43,682 nucleotides of DNA from positions 1-43,682 of the forward strand of contig DGSP01000016.1 in assembly GCA_002393555.1 (NCBI GenBank), read 5' to 3'. How positions within the stretch are numbered: the first letter of the stretch is position 1; each line of letters starts with the position of its first letter. This document shows positions 23,565-31,273 of this stretch, in pieces. Source of the DNA: Prevotellaceae bacterium UBA4359. GTDB taxonomy: Bacteria > Bacteroidota > Bacteroidia > Bacteroidales > Bacteroidaceae. The translations under genes and the position numbers were made by a program. The notes beneath the pieces were generated by a model. That model was not told the DNA's origin. It did not search any database and saw only the letters and a list, made by a program, of their open reading frames with translations.

Positions 23565-25313
23565 ATGATGAAAAGGATATTTGAACTTATCAGCCGCTTT
23601 TTCAGCGACAATTTCGGCCGCGACGGACTGAGGCAACAACTACATCCCCTCCCCCAGCAGGTTCAGAAGACCCATTCGCCCCGCGAGTTCACCTACCCTT
23701 TCTGCTACCGCCCCCACAAACTCTGCAAGGCAGCAGCAGACGAAGTGATTGCTCATTGCTACAACACCCCCTCGATGATACCCACCGAAGGCAAGATGTT
23801 CGGTGTACTTGTCGTGGAACACAAAGGCCGCCGCTACTATCTGCGAGCATTTTCCGGCATCTACAATGGCTCCTGCCACCATCGCGGATTCGTGCCGCCC
23901 GTGGTTGATTTACAAGACCCCAAAGGCCACTTCCGACAGAAGGAACTGGAAATTGTAGCATTGACGGAGCGCATCAACCACCTTCATAGCAACATGCCCG
24001 GCAAACATGCCGACCCTTCGGAATGGACCGATGAGCAGAAACAACGGAGGGAGGACATTGCCCGACTCAAACTCCAGCGTAAGGAGATGTCGCAAGACCT
24101 CCAGACATGGACTTTCCATCAGTTCCGCATGAAGAATGCACGGGGTGAAGAAGCCGACCTCATTGACATCTTCAAGGACTACAAATCCCCTTTCCCCGAA
24201 GAAGAATACATCGCCTACAAAGAAGGGCGAATCGCCACCAAGCCCAAAGGCCGTTATGGTGTGCCTCCAGGCGGAGCGGGCGAATGCTGCGCCCCCAAAC
24301 TCCTACAGTATGCCTATCTGCACGGACTCAAGCCCATCTGCATGGAAGAGTTCTGGGTGGGTCCATCGAAAGGTAACCAGATGCGGGTAGAAAAGAACTT
24401 CTATCCCTCCTGCCAGCACAAGTGTGTGCCCATCCTCACCTTCATGCTCAAAGGGCTGAACGTGGAAGAGAACCCACTCTTCCACCGTGCCCGTTTGCTC
24501 ATCAAGCGGGTGCGCATCATCCACGAAGAAGAAGACTTCCTCATTCTCTACAAGCCTTCAGGACTCCTCTCCGTACCCAGCAAGAACCACGGAGAGCCCT
24601 CCCTGAAAGACTATGTGTACAGCCTCTCGCCCCACTACAACCTCATGCACCGGCTGGACCAAGACACCTCCGGCGTGATGATTGTAGCCAAGACCTCAGA
24701 ATCCTGCCGTTGGATTCATGACCTCTTCTACAATCGGCTCATCAAGAAGAAATACGTCGCCATCCTCGACGACCCCACCACCTCCATGCCTGAAAAAGCG
24801 CTGCTCAAAGCCAAGAAGGCCGAACGAGCCTTCGCTGCCGACAGTATCAGGAACACTGAGAATTTAGAGAACGCAGAGGACACCCAAAACTCCGAAAATT
24901 CAGAGCAGTCCGAGAAATCAGAACAACTTCAGTCCGTTCCATACCGCGAGCCTCATTCCGGCATCACCGAACTGCCTCCCACCGAAGGCTGCATCCGCCG
25001 AGGCATCATCTCCCTCCCCCTCTCCAAAAATCCGTTCGATGCACCACGGCAAGTGGTTGACCACCGCTTCGGCAAGCCCTCCACCACCTACTTCGAGTTC
25101 ACCTCGCCCCGACGCATCGAACTCTATCCAGAGTCAGGCCGCACCCACCAGTTGCGCATCCACTGCGCCCACCCCGAAGGGCTTGGACGCCCCATCAAGG
25201 GCGACATCCTCTATGGCACCGCCTCCGACCGCCTCTACCTCCATGCCGAAAGCCTCGGCTTCTGCCACCCCATCACAGGAAAATGGATGCACTTTGAGGT
25301 GAAAGAGTTGTAG
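23565..25313 (+). CDS. RluA family pseudouridine synthase with N-terminal extension
   Basis: This 582-residue protein isomerises uridine in RNA. The catalytic domain is in the second half, with LMHRLDQDTSGVMIVAKT and nucleophile Asp365, followed by RRIELYPESGRTHQLRIHC, the conserved R-x-H-Q-[IL]-R motif. Residues 1-300 form an extension seen in Bacteroidetes homologues, with cysteines in GECCAPKL and PSCQHKC that could bind metal. An acidic, Asn/Ser/Glu-rich insert of about 35 residues (about 425-462, NSENSEQSEKSEQ) splits the catalytic domain. Two near-identical 14-base leaders (AAGGAGATTGCAAA, AAGGAGATAGCAAA) precede the start, the second acting as the Shine-Dalgarno site. ATG 23565 or 23568 can serve. 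Last gene of the dnaX unit. Confidence 0.88.
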   Translation: MMKRIFELISRFFSDNFGRDGLRQQLHPLPQQVQKTHSPREFTYPFCYRPHKLCKAAADEVIAHCYNTPSMIPTEGKMFGVLVVEHKGRRYYLRAFSGIYNGSCHHRGFVPPVVDLQDPKGHFRQKELEIVALTERINHLHSNMPGKHADPSEWTDEQKQRREDIARLKLQRKEMSQDLQTWTFHQFRMKNARGEEADLIDIFKDYKSPFPEEEYIAYKEGRIATKPKGRYGVPPGGAGECCAPKLLQYAYLHGLKPICMEEFWVGPSKGNQMRVEKNFYPSCQHKCVPILTFMLKGLNVEENPLFHRARLLIKRVRIIHEEEDFLILYKPSGLLSVPSKNHGEPSLKDYVYSLSPHYNLMHRLDQDTSGVMIVAKTSESCRWIHDLFYNRLIKKKYVAILDDPTTSMPEKALLKAKKAERAFAADSIRNTENLENAEDTQNSENSEQSEKSEQLQSVPYREPHSGITELPPTEGCIRRGIISLPLSKNPFDAPRQVVDHRFGKPSTTYFEFTSPRRIELYPESGRTHQLRIHCAHPEGLGRPIKGDILYGTASDRLYLHAESLGFCHPITGKWMHFEVKEL

Positions 25314-25351
25314 GTAGGCAGACAACAACAGACAGAGCAGAACGCAAGCGG

Positions 25352-25395
25352 AAAGCCACGGATAGCAAGCACCAAACGCCATCCGTGGCTTTTTT
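25352..25395 (+). terminator. Intrinsic terminator of the dnaX-trmB-mrp-rluA unit
   Basis: AAAGCCACGGAT (25352-25363) pairs exactly with ATCCGTGGCTTT (25381-25392) across a 17-base loop, and a T-run ends at 25395. It lies 38 bases after the pseudouridine synthase stop. This is the clearest rho-independent terminator in the window. Confidence 0.9.
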
Positions 25396-25499
25396 GCTGG
25401 AGAAAGAGCGCATAAACTCGCCTAACTGAGTAGGGATTGCGGCAGCAACAAGAAACCGTACCCCTCTCAAGATGCCCCCAAAGAAGGAAGAGGATACAT

Positions 25500-25590
25500 A
25501 TTCATAAAAAATTCGTGGTTAATTCGCGGTAATTCATGTTAAAAAGAAAAACACGAATCAGCACGAATTAACCACGAATCTTTTATGAAT
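25500..25590. repeat. 27-bp inverted repeat, nearly perfect
   Basis: The left arm (25500-25526) contains ATTCGTGGTTAATTCG, and the right arm (25564-25590) contains its exact complement CGAATTAACCACGAAT. Over 27 positions there is one mismatch. Pairing resumes inside the loop (ATTCATGTT against AACACGAAT). It lies between the convergent dnaX unit and the phosphomutase gene, ending 22 bases beyond the phosphomutase stop. It could end transcripts from the minus strand, though there is no long T-run. The ACGAAT/TTCGTG wording matches repeats at both ends of the window. Confidence 0.8.
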
Positions 25591-25611
25591 GATTTTGTCA
25601 ATTCAATAGCC

Positions 25612-27348
25612 TTACAGCCCCAGGTCTTTCTTGATGGCATCCACCTTCGCCTTTGCCTCGGCAGTGGCAGCAGGATAGCACTTCGGACACTCCATCTCGC
25701 CCTTCACCTCCACATAGAACTTAATCTTAGGTTCGGTACCGGAGGGACGCACAGAAATCTTGGTACCATCGGCAGTGAACCATTGGAGCACATTGCTGGT
25801 GGCTGGCATGTCGAGAGCCGACTCCTTGCCGTCGCACACCTGCTTCAGGGTCTTGTAGTCCTTCACGCACACCACAGGGCTGCCACCGAGTGATGTGGGA
25901 GGATTCTTGCGGAAGTCCTCCATCATCTGCTTGATTTCGTCGGCACCACTCTTGCCTGGCTTGGTTACGCTGATGGCGTTCTGATAAGCAAAGCCATAGT
26001 CAAGGTAAATCTTCATCAGCAGGTCGTAGAGCGTCATGCCGTTGTCCTTGGCCCATGCAGCAATCTCGCAGAGCAGACAGATGGAGGCAGGGCTGTCCTT
26101 GTCGCGCACCTTGTCAAATGGCAGGTAGCCGAACGATTCCTCACCACCACCAATATACTTCTTCACGCCCTCGGAGAGTTTGATTTCGCGGGCAATCCAC
26201 TTGAAGCCAGTATAGACATCACGAATCTCTACGTTGTTGCGCTTGGCAATCTCGGCGATGGTCTCCGTTGTCACAATGGTCTTCACCATGAACTCGTTGC
26301 CCTTCAGTTGACCGAGTTTCTTCTTATTCTCTATAATATAATAGGAGAGCATCAGAGCGGTCTGGTTACCGTTGAGGATGCACCACTCGCCCTTCGGGTC
26401 GCGGCAAACGACAGCCAGACGGTCTGCATCGGGGTCGGAAGCCAGCACAAGGTCGGCGTTGAGTTTGTCGCCCAACTTCATGCCCAGCGTCATGGCCTCA
26501 GAGTTTTCAGGGTTAGGAGAAACCACGGTTGGGAAATTGCCGTCGATGACCATCTGCTCCTTCACCACGTTGATGTTCTGGAAGCCCCAAGTGCGCAAGG
26601 CAGCAGGGATAATCACACGACCCGTTCCGTGCAGTGGAGAATAGACGATGCAGAGGTCTTTCTGACGGTTAATCACCTCTTGGTCCACCAGTGCCTCATG
26701 CACAGCGTTCAGATAGTCGATGTCCATCTCACCGCCGATAATCTGGATGAGGTCATTGTTGGGCGTGAACTTCACTTGGTCAATCGTCACCTTGTTCACC
26801 TCGTCGATGATGCCCGTGTCGTGTGGTGCCAGCACCTGAGCACCATCGTCCCAGTATGCCTTGTAGCCGTTGTACTCACGTGGGTTGTGGCTGGCGGTGA
26901 TGTTCACACCTGCCTGAGCCCCCAACTGACGGATGGCGAAAGAAATTTCAGGCGTGGGGCGCAGGCTCTCGAAGAGATAAGCCTTGATGCCGTTGGCTGA
27001 GAAGATGTCGGCCACGGTCTCGGCAAAGAGGCGCGAGTTGTTGCGGCAGTCATGTCCCACCACCACACTGAGGTCCTTCTTGCCAGGGAAAGCCTTGAGG
27101 ATGTAGTTGGCAAAGCCCTGAGTGGCCATGCCCACGATGTACTTGTTCATGCGGTTCGTACCTGCACCCATGATGCCGCGCAGACCGCCCGTACCAAATT
27201 CCAGATTCTGATAGAACGCATCGATGAGAGCCGTCTTGTCTTCTGCATCGAGCATAGCCTTCACTTCTGCCTGAGTCTCGGCATCGAAAGCCGGCGAGAG
27301 CCACTTCTGTGCCTCAGCCGTACACTGTTTAATCAGTTCGTTGTCCAT
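25612..27348 (-). CDS. Phospho-sugar mutase (phosphoglucomutase/phosphomannomutase)
   Basis: This 578-residue cytoplasmic enzyme interconverts hexose 1- and 6-phosphates and links glycolysis to glycogen, nucleotide-sugar and cell-wall precursors. All four active-site elements of the alpha-D-phosphohexomutase superfamily are visible: phosphoserine Ser153 in TASHNPREYNGYK, the magnesium loop DPDADRL, the sugar-binding GGEESFGYL and the phosphate-binding RPSGTEPKIKFYVEV. The length fits the long bacterial PgcA/PGM2-like form. Which hexose is preferred cannot be decided from motifs. The ATG at 27348 lies 37 bases after a perfect -7 element on the minus strand. The gene stands alone. Confidence 0.93.
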   Translation of the reverse strand: MDNELIKQCTAEAQKWLSPAFDAETQAEVKAMLDAEDKTALIDAFYQNLEFGTGGLRGIMGAGTNRMNKYIVGMATQGFANYILKAFPGKKDLSVVVGHDCRNNSRLFAETVADIFSANGIKAYLFESLRPTPEISFAIRQLGAQAGVNITASHNPREYNGYKAYWDDGAQVLAPHDTGIIDEVNKVTIDQVKFTPNNDLIQIIGGEMDIDYLNAVHEALVDQEVINRQKDLCIVYSPLHGTGRVIIPAALRTWGFQNINVVKEQMVIDGNFPTVVSPNPENSEAMTLGMKLGDKLNADLVLASDPDADRLAVVCRDPKGEWCILNGNQTALMLSYYIIENKKKLGQLKGNEFMVKTIVTTETIAEIAKRNNVEIRDVYTGFKWIAREIKLSEGVKKYIGGGEESFGYLPFDKVRDKDSPASICLLCEIAAWAKDNGMTLYDLLMKIYLDYGFAYQNAISVTKPGKSGADEIKQMMEDFRKNPPTSLGGSPVVCVKDYKTLKQVCDGKESALDMPATSNVLQWFTADGTKISVRPSGTEPKIKFYVEVKGEMECPKCYPAATAEAKAKVDAIKKDLGL

Positions 27349-27384
27349 AATATCAGTTTTGTTGTTGAATAATTATTCTTTTTG

Positions 27385-27392
27385 CAAAGATA
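27385..27392 (-). promoter_or_regulatory. -7 element of the phosphomutase gene
   Basis: On the minus strand TATCTTTG matches TAnnTTTG perfectly, 37 bases before the ATG at 27348. Confidence 0.65.
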
Positions 27393-27509
27393 CACAATCT
27401 TTCTTGGAACGAAAAAGAATTTCCAACTTTTTCTTCTTTTGCATTAAAATCATACCAAGAACTGGCAACAATGGCCCATTACCCGACCAATCATCCCCAA
27501 AATGCTGCA

Positions 27510-27558
27510 CCCTTTATCGTAATTACGCCACACCCGTCACCGTAATTACGATAAAGGG
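27510..27558. repeat. Perfect 18-bp inverted repeat between divergent genes
   Basis: CCCTTTATCGTAATTACG (27510-27527) and CGTAATTACGATAAAGGG (27541-27558) are exact complements with a 13-base spacer. Each arm contains CGTAATTACG, itself a 10-bp palindrome. The site lies between the phosphomutase promoter (27385) and the antitoxin promoter (27661). It has no T-run on either side. A double operator or a stable hairpin would both fit. The rest of 27393-27660 shows no gene. Confidence 0.85.
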
Positions 27559-27660
27559 CAGAAGGTAAATACAATGAAGGGAGTAGCAAAAGTACGAAGA
27601 ATGAACTGCCCAACCCCTCACTTTTTTAGGAGGGAAATGGAAAGATTGTGAAAAATGTAG

Positions 27661-27668
27661 TATCTTTG
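27661..27668 (+). promoter_or_regulatory. -7 element of the toxin-antitoxin operon
   Basis: TATCTTTG is a perfect TAnnTTTG, 41 bases before the antitoxin ATG at 27710. No convincing -33 TTG is seen at the standard distance. Confidence 0.6.
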
Positions 27669-27709
27669 CAACCGAAAAGCAACAAGAATACAATAAAAAT
27701 AATACAAGC

Positions 27710-27964
27710 ATGGAAGCAACAATCGTCAGAAAAACAAAGTCTTTCCGTTTGCGTTCAGACCTTTTGGAAGGATTGCAACGAAATGCAAGACGAACCAATC
27801 GTTCACTCAACAACTATGTGGAGAGTGTATTATTGGATGTCGTTTATCATGAACCCAATGCTGTGACAAAAGCCGCTATTGAAGAAGCCATGTCTAATCG
27901 CAACCCCAATAAGGTCTATAGCAGTACAGAAGAAATGTTCAACGATATTCTAAACGAAGAATGA
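27710..27964 (+). CDS. Type II antitoxin, ribbon-helix-helix type
   Basis: This 84-residue protein has an N-terminal ribbon-helix-helix pattern: a strand with IVRKTKSFRLRSDLL, then helix ARRTNRSLNNYVESVLLDVV. It would bind its own operator as a dimer. The C-terminal tail (about 45-84, ending EEMFNDILNEE) is acidic and flexible, as in antitoxins that wrap their toxin. Its stop TGA overlaps the toxin ATG as ATGA, the usual antitoxin-first arrangement. The antitoxin frame is intact although the toxin frame is broken. Confidence 0.75.
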   Translation: MEATIVRKTKSFRLRSDLLEGLQRNARRTNRSLNNYVESVLLDVVYHEPNAVTKAAIEEAMSNRNPNKVYSSTEEMFNDILNEE

Positions 27965-28233
27965 GACGTCTGCAACCTACCACCCAATACCGAAAAGATT
28001 TGAAGCGCTAGTGCAACAACCCAAAGAAAATGAAAGCATTAGCGAAAATCTTGGAAATGTTACAGAATGAGCAGCCCATCCCGCCAGAGTATTATCCCCA
28101 CCCTTTATATGGCAATTACAAGGGATGCTTGGAATGTCACATCGGTAGTGACTTCCTCCTTATATGGATTGATGAAGAACGTGACATCATAGAATTGGTG
28201 AGACTTGGCAGCCATTCAGAACTATTCGGATAA
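27961..28233 (+). pseudogene. YafQ-like RelE-superfamily toxin interrupted by one amber codon
   Basis: Reading from ATG 27961, which overlaps the antitoxin stop, gives MRRLQPTTQYRKDLKR, then TAG at 28009-28011, then CNNPKKMKALAKILEMLQN in the same frame to the end at 28233. Removing the stop would give a 90-residue protein of normal YafQ length, an mRNA interferase that cuts at the ribosome. Conserved late parts are kept, including ECHIGSDFLLIWID and GSHSELFG with the terminal histidine. No frameshift is needed, so a single base change explains it. Re-initiation at ATG 28030 would make 67 residues lacking the first strand and helix, probably inactive. Confidence 0.8.
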
Positions 28234-28303
28234 GACAGAAAGAATGCGTTACGAATAGGAGTTTGGGGGAATCAAGTGAGGAGGGCGATGAATTTGTTGA
28301 GCA

Positions 28304-28732
28304 TCATTTCACACGCTGCAAGGTGTATTCCTTCTTGCCATCGTTGCAACGGAGTGATTTTCCATCATCCTGAATGATATAGACCGCATCGCCTTTGCCA
28401 CGATGTCCACCACCAATGACGGTGATGACATTCCCTTTCTGAGTGTATTTCAGGAGCGGTTTTTCTGCAATCGCTTTCGCCATCTTCTTTTGTGCCATCT
28501 TGAGTCCGAACTTCAGCATGAAGTTAGCATTCGGTTTCGCCTTGATGGTCGGTGTCAGCCTGACCTCTGTATCGCTGACAAACTCAAGTCGGACGTTGGC
28601 ATCAACGTCCGACTTTTCCGTGCCTTGATTCATGATGTCTTCGCCGTAATAGACACGCCTCTTCATGTCCTGTGCTACACTGAGAAGGGTAAAGACAAAT
28701 AGCAGCAGAAGTGTCAAAACAGGTCCTTTCAT
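28304..28732 (-). CDS. Small secreted protein, function unknown
   Basis: This 142-residue protein has a signal peptide (MKGPVLTLLLLFVFTLLSVAQ, cleavage near SVA-Q). The mature part is small and basic-rich, with a strand-like segment VRLEFVSDTEVRLTPTIK and a C-terminal VYIIQDDGKSLRC. I do not recognise a family. It starts 6 bases after the GH2 stop, so it is in the same transcript and is probably exported with it. Confidence 0.6.
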   Translation of the reverse strand: MKGPVLTLLLLFVFTLLSVAQDMKRRVYYGEDIMNQGTEKSDVDANVRLEFVSDTEVRLTPTIKAKPNANFMLKFGLKMAQKKMAKAIAEKPLLKYTQKGNVITVIGGGHRGKGDAVYIIQDDGKSLRCNDGKKEYTLQRVK

Positions 28733-28738
28733 GATGTG

Positions 28739-31177
28739 TCATTGAGTCTTAAGGGTGAGTTTCGCACCCTTCAGCGTGGGCGATGAGACGGTGAGGGTCA
28801 TCTTGCCAGCCTTACGCATGGAGCGGAGGATGCACTGCATGTAGCCCGTCTGCATCTTCTTGGTTTTCACGTCGTAGAAGAGGTCGGAGGTGTAGTGGTC
28901 GCCATTGTCGAGGGCAATGAAGGTGGCAGCACCATCAATGCTGACAGTCACTTCGTCGGTGGCATTGGGCACCACCCTCCCCTTTGCATCCACCGCATAA
29001 ATGTTGAGGTATTTGAGCGTCATGCCGTCGGCAATCCACCCTGCTGTCTCTTCCTCCACCACTTTCAGAGCCACAGCCTTGCCACTTGTTTCTATCTCAT
29101 TGCGAGCCACTTCCTTGCCCCCCGTTCGGGCGATGGCTGTGAGTTTGCCTCCCTGGCCGTAGTCGATGCCGCTCCAGAGGATGATGTTGCGCTTGGCCAG
29201 GTCGGAGCGGTCGTTCTGCCGAGTGCCGAGCGAACGACCGTTGTAGATGAGTTCCACCTCATCGGCATTGGTGTAGGTGAACACATTGGGGTGTGAGCCT
29301 TCCTTATGGTTCCAGTTCTGGTTAATCTTCTGCTGTCCCACCTTGATGTCGTTCCATTCGAGGCTCTCGCCTTTGCCATCCACCACACCGATGCGCACCA
29401 CGGGTTCCTGGGGCTGTATGCACGACTTGATGAGGTAGGCTTGCGGATAGGGCTGCAGCGTGTGGCTGAAGAAAGCGTAGTTCCATCCTTTCTTAGGCCA
29501 TCCGTTCGACTCGCCCCAGTACTCGATGGCTCCCCACCAGCAGAGGCCCACGCCACGCTGCTGGTCCATGCCGTAGAAGGGTTGCTGCAGTTGGTTGGTC
29601 ACCGCCTCGCTCTGGAAGAGGATGAGGTCTGGCTTGTGGTCGTAGTAGCCGTGGTAGGCATCCCACTGATAGTTGAACGAAGCCACTTCGGTCACGCATG
29701 AGAGTTCTGGCGGCACGAGGTAGGTCTTGAAGTCGGGGGTGTTGCGTTGTGCACCTGCACGAGCCGGGAACATGGCCACGGTGGTGGGACGGGTCTTGTC
29801 GTATCGTTTCACCAGTTGGTCGAAGATGCGGTAAGTCGTGATGCCCCAGTCGTTGGTCTGATAACCGCTCCAGTCAGAGCGCGTCTGGAGTTCGTTGCCC
29901 AGGCTCCAAAGCACCACAGAGGGGTGGTTGCGGTGTCCCTTTATCATCTCGGTGAGCAGGTCGGGCCAGATGGACATGAAGGGCTTTCGGCCGCCCCAGT
30001 AGTCTTTGTCCGACCACTTGTCGATGAGTTCATCCACCACCAGCAAGCCCACTCGGTCGCAGATGCGGTAGAAGTTCTCCGAGTAGGGATTGTGGGAACA
30101 GCGGATGGCATTGTAGCCAAATGCCTTGAGTTGCCGCAACTGCCGTTCCACAGCCGAAGGGAAGGCAGCCACGCCTACGGCTCCGAGGTCGTGGTGGTTG
30201 GCGATGCCTGTGAGGAACACCTTCTTGCCATTGAGTTTGAAGCCGAAGTCGGGGCCGTATTCGATGGTGCGGAAACCAAACTGGTCGGCTACAGAATCAA
30301 TCACCACACCATTCTCCACGAGGAGTGCTTCGACGGTGTAGAGATTGGGCTGAGCCAAGTCCCACAGTTGCGGGTTCTGCACGGTCATCTGGGGCAGTTG
30401 CACCTCGGTGTTGTTCTGTGTGGTGTGGTCGGGCATGCCCTTCTCGGCCTGCGCCACCACCCTGCCTACAGCATCTTTCACACGCGTACATATATTGATG
30501 TCATGCCGTTGCCAGCCAACCACTTGCACCTGCACGTTCACGTTCTCCCCCTCGGTGGTCACATAGAGGCCATGCCGGGCTATGCGTGTAGGATTCGATG
30601 CACGGAGCCATACGTTGCGGAAGATGCCTCCACCCGTGTACCAGCGGCTGCCGTTCTTGGGGCCTGTGCTGGAATAGACAGCCACCACATTCTCGCCGTC
30701 GAAGCGGACAGCCTTGGTGATGTCGGCCTCGAAGCCCGTGTAGCCATATTCGTTGCTGGCCACTTTCTTGCCGTTCACAAAGACATCGCTCACATACATC
30801 ACCCCCTCAAAGTCGAACACGATGCGACGGCCCTTCAGTTCTTCGGGCAGGGTGAACGTCTTGCGATACCAACCTTCACACATGCGCTTGAAGCCGCGTC
30901 CCTTGTCCTCCTTCTCGTCCCACGGCTGCTCAAACTGATAGTCGTGAGGCAAGTCGAGCCGCCGCCACCCGCTGTCGTCATAGTCAGCACGTTCGGCACC
31001 CTCGGGGTTGCCCAACTGAAATTTCCAGTCGAAGTTGAAGAGTGCCTTCTGATGGGTCGCGAACTCGCTTAGCGGCACATTCTGAGCCACCTGCCCGGTG
31101 TGCTGCTCAATGTATTGGGCAGATGCAACGGCGACACCGAGCCACCAGGCAAACAGGGGAATCAAGATTCTTTTCAT
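28739..31177 (-). CDS. Glycoside hydrolase family 2 protein (beta-galactosidase-like)
   Basis: This exported enzyme of 812 residues has signal peptide MKRILIPLFAWWLGVAVASA and then the GH2 order. A sugar-binding jelly roll comes first (about 35-215, with WRRLDLPHDYQFEQPW), followed by an immunoglobulin-like domain and a TIM barrel with IRCSHNPYSENFY. The acid/base Glu is in VVLWSLGNELQ, and a likely nucleophile Glu lies in LILFQSEAVTNQ. C-terminal beta domains, including a DUF4982-like one, follow. The family acts on beta-galactosides, beta-glucuronides or beta-mannosides; the substrate cannot be fixed here. The ATG at 31177 was chosen over the longer frame because the signal peptide starts there. 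No susC/susD genes are nearby, so it is not part of a visible polysaccharide-utilisation locus. Confidence 0.9.
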   Translation of the reverse strand: MKRILIPLFAWWLGVAVASAQYIEQHTGQVAQNVPLSEFATHQKALFNFDWKFQLGNPEGAERADYDDSGWRRLDLPHDYQFEQPWDEKEDKGRGFKRMCEGWYRKTFTLPEELKGRRIVFDFEGVMYVSDVFVNGKKVASNEYGYTGFEADITKAVRFDGENVVAVYSSTGPKNGSRWYTGGGIFRNVWLRASNPTRIARHGLYVTTEGENVNVQVQVVGWQRHDINICTRVKDAVGRVVAQAEKGMPDHTTQNNTEVQLPQMTVQNPQLWDLAQPNLYTVEALLVENGVVIDSVADQFGFRTIEYGPDFGFKLNGKKVFLTGIANHHDLGAVGVAAFPSAVERQLRQLKAFGYNAIRCSHNPYSENFYRICDRVGLLVVDELIDKWSDKDYWGGRKPFMSIWPDLLTEMIKGHRNHPSVVLWSLGNELQTRSDWSGYQTNDWGITTYRIFDQLVKRYDKTRPTTVAMFPARAGAQRNTPDFKTYLVPPELSCVTEVASFNYQWDAYHGYYDHKPDLILFQSEAVTNQLQQPFYGMDQQRGVGLCWWGAIEYWGESNGWPKKGWNYAFFSHTLQPYPQAYLIKSCIQPQEPVVRIGVVDGKGESLEWNDIKVGQQKINQNWNHKEGSHPNVFTYTNADEVELIYNGRSLGTRQNDRSDLAKRNIILWSGIDYGQGGKLTAIARTGGKEVARNEIETSGKAVALKVVEEETAGWIADGMTLKYLNIYAVDAKGRVVPNATDEVTVSIDGAATFIALDNGDHYTSDLFYDVKTKKMQTGYMQCILRSMRKAGKMTLTVSSPTLKGAKLTLKTQ

Positions 31178-31240
31178 ATAGGTTTCTATTAGTGAGTTAG
31201 TTGAATGTCCGTCCTTTGTGCATGGCCTTGTGCAGCAAGC

Positions 31241-31268
31241 GTAACACACCCACTGTTACAAGTGTTAC
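31241..31268 (-). terminator. Hairpin between C69 dipeptidase and GH2 genes
   Basis: GTAACAC (31241-31247) pairs with GTGTTAC (31262-31268) just after the dipeptidase stop on the minus strand. The inner part repeats the word TGTTAC again. No T-run follows on the minus strand, so termination is only partial or uncertain. Confidence 0.35.
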
Positions 31269-31273
31269 ATTTT

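Noticed and set aside
28009..28011. Programmed read-through or recoding of the amber codon in the toxin
   Set aside because: No stem-loop or other recoding signal is evident after the codon. A simple point mutation is the more economical reading, although reads should be checked.
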